Below, piece after piece: positions 58,242-64,000 of a DNA stretch of 64,000 nt. The position numbers and the translations under genes are program-made. Origin of the DNA: Thermoanaerobaculia bacterium. Its GTDB lineage: Bacteria > Acidobacteriota > Thermoanaerobaculia > Multivoradales > Multivoraceae. Every line of letters starts with the position of its first letter. Position 1 is the stretch's first letter. The stretch lies in the NCBI GenBank assembly GCA_022823665.1, contig JAJEHN010000017.1, positions 137,655 through 201,654 of the forward strand, given 5' to 3'. Below the pieces are notes generated by a model. The model made no database searches. It was not told the DNA's origin and saw only the letters and a program-made list of their open reading frames with translations.

Positions 58242-59807
58242 GTGGGAACCGTCGGTCAACCCGCTACCAGCCCGGTCTGGTTCTGCATCCGGCAGCGCGG
58301 CATCGCGAAGCGAGCCGGGTGGATCGATTACCCCGACCTGTACGACTTGCCTGCCCGGCTCGGGGCCGACGGCGAAAGCACGGTCGAGGTCTGCATCACG
58401 GAACGGTCTCGACCGGTCCCTCCGGACAAGGTGTCCCGCGTGTTCTGCAACCGCGCTCGCGGCGTGATCGGCCTGGAGATCGCGTATCGAGGCGAGACGG
58501 TCAGGCTGACGCCAACCCGGATGGTCGCTTCGAACCTCCGCTTCGGCCGAGCCTTCGAGCGGTTCCGCGGGGAGAGGAACTTGAGCGCGTCCGAGTTCAA
58601 GGCCCATCGCCGGCTTGGCGCGTTCGCCGCCCGCCAGTTTCTGCTTGACCATCGCGGTTGGGCTCGCGCAACGGAGCTGTACCGGGGTTCGACCCTGGTC
58701 GCTCCCTTGCCGTCGGACGACGAGGATCGCGCGGCCGACCTCGCGGAGGGCATCGCGCGATGGATGCTCGGCAACCTGTCGCCGGAAGGCGGGCTGCCCT
58801 ACAAGTACTGGCCCAGCCGGGGCGACGTCGCGCCGTCGGACAACGCCATCCGCCGGTTCCTGGCGACACTGTCCCTGGCGCGATTCGCGAAGCTCCGGGG
58901 CGACGCCGAGATGGCTGAGGCTGCGCGGCGCAACCTCCATTTCAATCTGAGGCGCTACTTCCAGAACATCGGCGGCGGGCGAGGCGCCATCGTCGAACCT
59001 ACCGGGGCCAAGCTCGGCGCGGCCGCGCTGGCGGCCCTCTGCATCCTGGAGAGTCCCGCCCGCCGCGAGTTCGCCACCGAGCTCAAGCTCCTGACAGCGG
59101 GGGTGAACTCGCTCGCGCACGAAGAACTGGGATTCCGCACCTTCTTCTTCCCGGCCGAACGTGACGGCGAGAACTGGAACTTCTACTCCGGGGAAGCGTT
59201 GCTGTTCTGGGCCGAGGCGGCGCGGCGGGGAATCGAAGGCGCTCCGAGCCTGGAGCGTTGCGCGGCGACCCTGGAGCGCTGCGGCGAGCGGCACCGGCAG
59301 GCCCGGAACCCCGCCTTCGTGCCGTGGCATGCGCAGGCCGGAGCGTCCCTGTTCGCGCAGACGGGAAGGCGCGAAGTCGCCGACTACGTGTTCGAAATGT
59401 CCGACTGGCTGCTGCCGATGCAGCAATGGAACGGGCTGGACCCGGACCTGCGCGGGCGCTTCCACGATCCGCTCCACCCCGAGTACGGCCCCCCTCACGC
59501 GGCTTCCACCGGCGCGTACCTGGAGGGCCTGGCGGACGCTCTCGCCCTGGCGCGCTCACTGGGAGACGAAGCGCGCGCAGTCGCCTACGAACGCGTCATC
59601 GAGCGCGGACTGCGGTCACTACGCCAGTTGCAGTTCCGGGGACCGCACGACACCTTCTACATCTCGAAGAAGAAGCGTGTCCTGGGAGCGCTGCGGACCG
59701 AGGCCTACGACAACGCCGTGCGGGTGGACTCGGCCGCGCATGCGCTGGCCGCCGCAGAGAAACTCCTGCGGCAGAGGGGGACTCAGCCCGTCGGCGGCTG
59801 GACGTAG
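58242..59807 (+). CDS. Unrecognised protein with an (alpha/alpha)-toroid-like domain
   Basis: About 521 residues from GTG 58242 (AAGGAG is only two bases upstream, so the start is tentative). An N-terminal region (about 1-125) with VWFCIRQRGIAKRAGWIDYP has no match I know. The rest has regularly spaced helices with Trp/Gly-rich blocks: YKYWPSRGDVAPSDNAIRRF, NWNFYSGEALLFWAEAAR and ASTGAYLEGLADALALAR. This pattern resembles six-hairpin glycosidase or lanthionine-cyclase toroids. No signal peptide. It is convergent with an aspartyl hydroxylase gene. Function unknown. Confidence 0.65.
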   Translation: MGTVGQPATSPVWFCIRQRGIAKRAGWIDYPDLYDLPARLGADGESTVEVCITERSRPVPPDKVSRVFCNRARGVIGLEIAYRGETVRLTPTRMVASNLRFGRAFERFRGERNLSASEFKAHRRLGAFAARQFLLDHRGWARATELYRGSTLVAPLPSDDEDRAADLAEGIARWMLGNLSPEGGLPYKYWPSRGDVAPSDNAIRRFLATLSLARFAKLRGDAEMAEAARRNLHFNLRRYFQNIGGGRGAIVEPTGAKLGAAALAALCILESPARREFATELKLLTAGVNSLAHEELGFRTFFFPAERDGENWNFYSGEALLFWAEAARRGIEGAPSLERCAATLERCGERHRQARNPAFVPWHAQAGASLFAQTGRREVADYVFEMSDWLLPMQQWNGLDPDLRGRFHDPLHPEYGPPHAASTGAYLEGLADALALARSLGDEARAVAYERVIERGLRSLRQLQFRGPHDTFYISKKKRVLGALRTEAYDNAVRVDSAAHALAAAEKLLRQRGTQPVGGWT

Positions 59808-60805
59808 TAGCCGCGTCCCGGACCCGGCAGCACGTCGAAGATCAGGTGCACGCGCGGCTCGCCGGTGGGATTCCTCGCATCGTGCTCAGCCTTGTTGTCG
59901 AAGGCCCATAGCTCGCCCTCCCGCATCACGACGGTTTCGCCCCCCGCCATCAGCGGGCTGCCGCCGGGGCTTCTCAGCACGAGGTGGAAACGATCGCGGA
60001 TTCGGTAGTACTCGCCCGCGTCGACGTGCGGCCGCACCCAGCCGCCGGGCTGCAGCGCCACGAGCGTGGCCCGCCCCAGCTCACCCTTCTGCAGGGCGGC
60101 GACCTGCTCGCAGAAGGCCAGGGTCCGGGGGAAGTCCGCCGCGTATCTGCCCGGGCAGCTCTCGTGCACGTCGTTCGCGTTCCTGGCGCCCGGAGGCAGT
60201 GGCTTCTTCGCCACGCGCAGGAAGATGTTCTGCGTGTCCCGCTGGCAGCGGACCTTGCGCTGGCGGCTGGTGTCGACGAGCCACCCCTCCGCCAAAGCGG
60301 CCAGCTCGGCCAGGAACGGCGCCACGTCGATGTCCCCCGCGATCCTCGTGAAGCGTGACTTCACGTCTCCAGGCGCAGCAACAAGCCTCCTGATGCCAAC
60401 CGCCGCGGGGGCAAACGCCACGAACTGCCACGGAGGAGACGACGGATCGACGTCGGGATCACCGCTGCGGTCGTCGTCATCGTCGTCGTCGTCACCGTCG
60501 CCATCGCCGTCACCATCGCCATCGCCGTCCCCGTCCCCGTCGCCGCCGCCCGGCGTGGTGGCGGTCTCCACCGGAGCGTTGCTACGGATACTGGTCGGCG
60601 GGACCGCTTCGGCGCCACTCTGCTCCACAGGAGCAACCGGTCCCGGCGTCGTCGGAGTCAGCCCATCCCGGCCCGGACCGCAACCGAAGAACCCCAACCC
60701 GACGACCAGCACCCACCGGAACGCCCTGGCGAGTTGCGCCAGCAGGTCGAACCGGTCCCCTCCCCTCTGGGCGTAGCGGTCGGTCTTCGCCAGCAACCAG
60801 ACCAT
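59783..60805 (-). CDS. Aspartyl/asparaginyl beta-hydroxylase domain lipoprotein with an Asp/Gly-repeat linker
   Basis: 340 residues. A hydrophobic stretch WVLVVGLGFFGC gives a possible lipobox (Cys42) after an unusually long N-terminus. Residues about 85-115 are a (Gly-Asp)n run that turns into poly-Asp. The C-terminal hydroxylase domain has RPHVDAGEYYR and NKAEHDARN for the two iron His and PRVHLIFDV for the 2-oxoglutarate Arg. If exported, it would act on envelope targets, which is unusual for this enzyme family because it needs 2-oxoglutarate. An alternative start nearer the hydrophobic stretch is possible. Confidence 0.7.
   Translation of the reverse strand: MVWLLAKTDRYAQRGGDRFDLLAQLARAFRWVLVVGLGFFGCGPGRDGLTPTTPGPVAPVEQSGAEAVPPTSIRSNAPVETATTPGGGDGDGDGDGDGDGDGDGDDDDDDDDRSGDPDVDPSSPPWQFVAFAPAAVGIRRLVAAPGDVKSRFTRIAGDIDVAPFLAELAALAEGWLVDTSRQRKVRCQRDTQNIFLRVAKKPLPPGARNANDVHESCPGRYAADFPRTLAFCEQVAALQKGELGRATLVALQPGGWVRPHVDAGEYYRIRDRFHLVLRSPGGSPLMAGGETVVMREGELWAFDNKAEHDARNPTGEPRVHLIFDVLPGPGRGYYVQPPTG
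60471..60550 (-). repeat. Codon-repeat tract encoding the Gly-Asp and poly-Asp linker
   Basis: About 80 bases of tandem GAC/GGC-type codons (plus-strand gtc, atc, gcc units) within the hydroxylase gene. It looks expandable by slippage. Confidence 0.8.
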
Positions 60806-60936
60806 GACTGCTCGATGCTACACCCGCACCACCCCGCGTTGCCAACGCGATCCGGACACCGCACGCTTTGCGGAACGGGCCCGTGCCCCTTGGTACTCTT
60901 GGGCTCCCCTCGACGCTCCCTGGAGGCACCCGCATC

Positions 60937-61953
60937 ATGCCCAACCGCGTTCCCGTTCCCTACGCCAGCCGGATCACCACCGTAGCCCTGGCCGCGCTGC
61001 TGGCGGCGCCGCTCGCGTTCGCCCAGGGCGGGACCGAGACCGCCCTCGAAGCGGAGTGGGCGCGTCTCGAGCCGCTGTCCGGAGGCGTGTTGGGGCTGGC
61101 GGCGGTGCACCTCGAGACCGGGCGGACCGCCTACCTCCATCCCGACGATCCCTTCCCGATGGCCAGCACCTACAAGGTCCCCATCGCCGTGGAAGTCCTC
61201 CGGCGCGTGGACGAGGGCGAGTTCGGCCTCGACCACATGATCGACCTCGAGCTGTCCGACCTCTCGCCGGGCAGCGGCACCCTCAGCCGGCTCTTCGACG
61301 ATCCCGGCGTGTCGCTCTCCATCCTGAACCTGATGGAGCTGATGCTCCTGATCAGCGACAACTCGGCGACCGATCTCTGCCTTCGGGCCGCCGGCGGCGG
61401 GGAACGGGTGACGGAGCGGATGAAGGAGCTCGGCGTCGAGGGCGTCGTGGTCGCCCGCTCCACGGCGGACCTGATCACCGACTACGTGGGCGCCGAGGGA
61501 CTCCCGCCGCGCGACGAGCGCACCCGCGCGACGTACACCGAGTACTACGGGAAGGTTTCGGACGAGGACCGCGCGGCGGCCCGGGACGGGTTCGAGGAAG
61601 ACCCCCGCGACACCGCGACCCCGCGCGGAATGGCCGACCTGCTGGTCAAGATCTGGAACGGCGAGGGACTGTCGCAGTCGAGCCGCGACCTCCTGATCGA
61701 CATCATGGAGCGCTGCGAGACCGGCGCGGGCCGGCTGAAGGGACGGCTCCCGGCGGGCACCGTGGTCGCCCACAAGACGGGCACCATCGGCCGCACCACG
61801 AACGACGTGGGGATCATCTACCTGCCGTCCGACGCCGGCCACGTGGTGATGGCCGCCTTCGTGAAGGAGTCGGACGACCCGGTGCCCGACCGCGAGCGGG
61901 CGATCGCGGAGGCGGCGCGCGCCGCGCACGACTACTTCCTGTTCGTGCGGTGA
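60937..61953 (+). CDS. Class A beta-lactamase-like serine hydrolase
   Basis: 338 residues with a Sec signal (ALAALLAAPLAFAQ). The active-site triads are present: Ser77-x-x-Lys80 in MASTYKVP, Ser140-Asp-Asn in ISDNSATD, and KTG in AHKTGTIG. The omega-loop end RDTATPRGMADLL is family-like, but the usual ExxLN with the deacylating Glu166 is not evident, and the loop is longer than usual. It may be a penicillin-binding hydrolase with weak turnover. ATG 60937 has GGAGG ten bases upstream. Confidence 0.8.
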   Translation: MPNRVPVPYASRITTVALAALLAAPLAFAQGGTETALEAEWARLEPLSGGVLGLAAVHLETGRTAYLHPDDPFPMASTYKVPIAVEVLRRVDEGEFGLDHMIDLELSDLSPGSGTLSRLFDDPGVSLSILNLMELMLLISDNSATDLCLRAAGGGERVTERMKELGVEGVVVARSTADLITDYVGAEGLPPRDERTRATYTEYYGKVSDEDRAAARDGFEEDPRDTATPRGMADLLVKIWNGEGLSQSSRDLLIDIMERCETGAGRLKGRLPAGTVVAHKTGTIGRTTNDVGIIYLPSDAGHVVMAAFVKESDDPVPDRERAIAEAARAAHDYFLFVR

Positions 61954-62016
61954 GGGGGTGGCCGGGGGCCTGGTTCGCTTCCGGCCGTCCCGGGAAAGGC
62001 CAAGAATCCTGGTGAG

Positions 62017-62072
62017 TTAGCCAGTTTTAGCCATGTCTGGCTAATTTAGCCATCGATGGCTAATTCTGGCCA
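62017..62072. repeat. TTAGCCA/TGGCTAA palindrome array
   Basis: Two perfect 18-base palindromes, TTAGCCA-TGTC-TGGCTAA (62027-62044) and TTAGCCA-TCGA-TGGCTAA (62046-62063), with centres 19 bases apart. An extra TTAGCCA is at 62017 and TGGCCA at 62067. They could be dimer-binding operators or RNA hairpins. Confidence 0.8.
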
Positions 62073-62138
62073 AGAGGGGCTTATCGGAGCATCCGATCAA
62101 GATGTGGAGAACGGCGAACATACAGAGCCAGCCGGTGT

Positions 62139-62270
62139 AACCGACACTTGGACGCGATTCTGACAGACACTTTGTCCGGGAGACAAGTCATTGAATAATC
62201 GGAATCTTTATAGGCACCGTCCGACAATAACCGACACTTGGACGCTCTATTAATCGACACTTGGACGCTA
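62139..62270 (+). repeat. Three direct repeats TAAYCGACACTTGGACGC
   Basis: Copies at 62139-62156, 62229-62246 and 62252-62269; the third differs at one base. A degraded copy may lie near 62164-62180. The first is followed by GATTCTGACA, so read on the minus strand it starts TGTCAGAATC, like a transposon end, but no transposase or matching far end was found. Confidence 0.75.
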
Positions 62271-62286
62271 GAATGACCGGCAGATG
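62270..62286 (+). promoter_or_regulatory. -10 box TAGAAT at a probable leaderless start (DUF4143 gene)
   Basis: TAGAAT (62270-62275) ends eight bases before ATG 62284. It directly follows the third direct repeat, so a protein bound there would block transcription. Confidence 0.4.
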
Positions 62287-63531
62287 GCCGCTCACCCTTC
62301 CTTCGTCCCCCGACTCCTGTCCACCGCGATCGAGAGGGATCTTTCCTACATGCCGGTGGTTGCTGTCATCGGCCCCCGGCAGAGCGGCAAGACCACGCTG
62401 GCCCGCCGCCTGGCGAGTGACCGCGCGTACATCAGCTTCGATGACGACCCGACGGTCCGCGCGGCCGCCATGGATCCGGGGCGCTTCGTGGCGGCCCTGC
62501 CCCGCCGGGTGACGCTGGACGAGATCCAGCGGGTTCCGCAACTCCTTCCCGCGATCAAGGGTTCCGTCGATCGCGACCGCGAGCCAGGGCGTTTTCTGCT
62601 GACCGGGTCGGCGAACCTCCTGCTCCTGCCACGGGTCACCGAATCGCTCGCCGGGCGAATGGCGATCGCGGACCTGCAGCCGCTCACGGAGGCCGAGAAG
62701 GAGGGCCGTCCGGGCAAGTTCCTCCGGCTGCTGCTCGATGGCGCGATCCGCCCTCGGGTCGGCGGCGGCCCGGCCGACGCGGGCCCCAGCCTTGAAGAAC
62801 GTCTCGTGGCGGGGGGCTACCCCTCCGTGCTCCCACTGACTCCCGCCACGACCCGGGCGTGGCATCGCCAGTACCTGCGGACCGTCATCGAACGCGACGT
62901 CCGGGACGTGGCCCGAATCCGGGACGCAGGCGAACTCGGACGGTTGCTGGCGCTCCTTGCGAATCGGAAGGGCCGGCTCTTCCGCGCCGCCAGCCTGGCG
63001 GGCGACGTGGATCTTCACCGCAGCACGGTGGAGCACTACCTGAGCGCTCTGGAACGGCTCTTCCTGGTTCGCCGCCTGCCGGCCTGGCACCGCAGCCCGG
63101 GCCGGCGCCTCATCCGTTCGCCGAAGGTGCACCTCGTGGACAGCGGCCTGGCCGCGACGCTTGCCGCGCTCACCGCCCCGGACCTCGCCGGAAACCGGGA
63201 CCTGCTGGGGCACCTGCTGGAGTCCCTCGTCGTCCAGCAGTTGATCGCCCAGGCGGCCTGGACCGATCCCGATCTCGAGTTCTGGCACTACCGGGACAAG
63301 GACCAGGTGGAAGTGGACCTGGTGATGACCCGCGGCGCCCGCACCTGGGGTTTCGAGATCAAGGCCGGATCGTCACCGTCGCCCGGCGACGGCCGCGGCC
63401 TCGCCCGCCTCGCGGAGCGGTGCGGGAAGGACTTCGCCGGAGGAATCCTCTTCCACACCGGCCAGGACATCCTGCCGCTGGGTGATCCGAGAATGCTGGC
63501 GGTTCCGGTCAGCGAGACCTGGCGGGTCTGA
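62284..63531 (+). CDS. AAA_14/DUF4143 family ATPase
   Basis: 415 residues. The N-terminal AAA_14 ATPase has Walker A GPRQSGKTTLARRL and Walker B VTLDEIQRVP. The C-terminal DUF4143 region has SPKVHLVDSGLAATLAAL and a PD-(D/E)XK-like strand pair DQVEVDLVMTRG...FEIKAGSS. This family is abundant on variable islands and linked to toxin-antitoxin or defence-like contexts; no biochemical role is established. It is preceded by the palindrome and direct-repeat spacer. Confidence 0.85.
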   Translation: MAAHPSFVPRLLSTAIERDLSYMPVVAVIGPRQSGKTTLARRLASDRAYISFDDDPTVRAAAMDPGRFVAALPRRVTLDEIQRVPQLLPAIKGSVDRDREPGRFLLTGSANLLLLPRVTESLAGRMAIADLQPLTEAEKEGRPGKFLRLLLDGAIRPRVGGGPADAGPSLEERLVAGGYPSVLPLTPATTRAWHRQYLRTVIERDVRDVARIRDAGELGRLLALLANRKGRLFRAASLAGDVDLHRSTVEHYLSALERLFLVRRLPAWHRSPGRRLIRSPKVHLVDSGLAATLAALTAPDLAGNRDLLGHLLESLVVQQLIAQAAWTDPDLEFWHYRDKDQVEVDLVMTRGARTWGFEIKAGSSPSPGDGRGLARLAERCGKDFAGGILFHTGQDILPLGDPRMLAVPVSETWRV

Positions 63532-63547
63532 GCCGCAGCGACGCCCC

Positions 63548-64000
63548 TCAGGCGCTGCGGATCTCCCGGAGCGCGCCGAGCAGGGCCTGGTGGTGCCCGG
63601 AGAGGCCCACCGAGATGCGGAGGAAGGTCGGAAGGCCCCAACCGGCGCCGTCCTGGACGTAGATCCCACGGCGGAAGAGATCCCAGACCACCGGGAGGGC
63701 CTCGCTTCCGGTGTCCGCCATCAGGAAGGGCGCCCGGTACGGCCACGGCCGGCAGCCGAGCTCGGTGAGTCCGGCGCGCAGCTCGGCGAGGCCGTCGTCC
63801 ACCGTCTGCACGTAACTCTCGACGTGCTCGCGGTCGGCGAGCGCCGGCCCGCAGGCGATCGCCGCCGCGGTGTTGAGCCCGAAGTCGCCCCACCAGACGC
63901 CGGTCGCCTTCTCGAACATCGGACCCGACCCGATCACGTAGCCGACGCGGAGGCCGGCCATGCCGTACGCCTTCGAGAAGGTGCGGGCCACGATGACGGG
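63548..64000 (-). CDS. Histidinol-phosphate aminotransferase-like PLP enzyme, partial
   Basis: C-terminal 150 residues; the 5' part is beyond the window. The PLP Lys lies in RTFSKAYGMAGLRVGY, a hallmark of HisC-type class I/II aminotransferases, and the end FLRISVGLSGHH has the phosphate-binding Arg of this group. The middle is LYxQ-type GLNTAAAIACGPALAD. It may be HisC or a related phosphoamino-acid transaminase; the N-terminus would be needed to choose. Confidence 0.85.
   Translation of the reverse strand, partial: PVIVARTFSKAYGMAGLRVGYVIGSGPMFEKATGVWWGDFGLNTAAAIACGPALADREHVESYVQTVDDGLAELRAGLTELGCRPWPYRAPFLMADTGSEALPVVWDLFRRGIYVQDGAGWGLPTFLRISVGLSGHHQALLGALREIRSA

Larger units (their letters stand above)
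61954..62283. other. 330-base noncoding spacer with lower G+C and clustered repeats
   Basis: No gene is supported here. The first part holds the TTAGCCA palindrome array; the second holds three direct repeats. Base use is visibly more A+T-rich than the flanks, which suggests a foreign or regulatory insertion next to the DUF4143 gene. No transposase is seen. Confidence 0.7.

Noticed and set aside
62017..62270. CRISPR array
   Set aside because: Repeats are few, unevenly spaced (90 and 23 bases) and palindromes lie only 19 bases apart; no spacers or cas genes.

Overview
The window is a compact, very G+C-rich bacterial chromosome segment dominated by housekeeping genes; almost every base is coding. 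Outer-membrane and LPS genes (a PagL-like deacylase, a WaaE-like glycosyltransferase, GDP-mannose 4,6-dehydratase) and a System I cytochrome c maturation operon indicate a diderm, respiring bacterium. The DUF1844 protein, the dnaK-hspR pair, TlyA, and the mix of GTG/TTG starts in high G+C suggest Acidobacteriota (Thermoanaerobaculia-like) or a related deep lineage. That placement is inference; there is no rRNA in the window.

Layout. 1-3.4 kb: a DnaC/IstB-type ATPase cut by the window edge, hspR and dnaK (one minus-strand stress operon with a clear sigma-70 promoter), then a DUF1844 protein. 3.4-9.1 kb: mazG facing a minus-strand run of gcdH, glpX, dcd, an RsbW-like kinase, a STAS antagonist and an S41 protease homologue that has lost its catalytic residues. 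9.2-13.2 kb: a CPBP membrane protease, nupC, hflC and hflK. 13.3-20.8 kb: a nuclease/Fe-S helicase fusion, a LuxE-LuxC pair without luciferase, a MauE-like protein and an ABC-F ATPase. 20.9-28.3 kb: cobalamin-dependent metH, vanZ-like, sat-cysC and an acyl-CoA carboxyltransferase. 28.3-34.8 kb: one tightly overlapped minus-strand operon (Trm112-like, ispA, tlyA, nadK, ribBA, gmd, a Tat amidase). 34.9-42.4 kb: pagL-like, a glycosyltransferase, ymdB, rny, a probable 6S RNA, zapA, a ZapB-like coiled coil, rplT, rpmI, thrS and two tRNA-Val genes. 42.5-51.2 kb: ilvA, a CorC/HlyC protein, proS, a zinc-ribbon TPR protein and a sigma/anti-sigma/bactofilin-like membrane trio. 51.4-57.4 kb: ccmA-B-D-E-F-G-H-I with no ccmC. 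57.5-64 kb: aroK, a MetS-like microprotein, an unrecognised toroid-type protein, an aspartyl hydroxylase lipoprotein, a class A beta-lactamase-like protein, a 330-base spacer rich in repeats, a DUF4143 ATPase and the end of a HisC-like aminotransferase.

Gene expression style. Neighbouring genes are often joined by four-base NTGA start/stop overlaps, including TTGA and CTGA, which implies translational coupling. Several first genes have a TAnnnT hexamer 6-8 bases before the start codon and no Shine-Dalgarno sequence, the expected layout of leaderless transcripts.

Most unusual features. A 39-base double-hairpin repeat occurs five times between genes and supplies the last residues and stop codon of two unrelated enzymes (ProS and AroK both end in GARVF). 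Also notable are the catalytically dead S41 homologue beside an anti-sigma switch, the nuclease/XPD-type helicase fusion, the LuxE-LuxC pair, the Asp/Gly-repeat hydroxylase convergent with an unknown enzyme-like protein, and the palindrome array upstream of the DUF4143 gene. No complete mobile element, CRISPR array or rRNA operon was seen.
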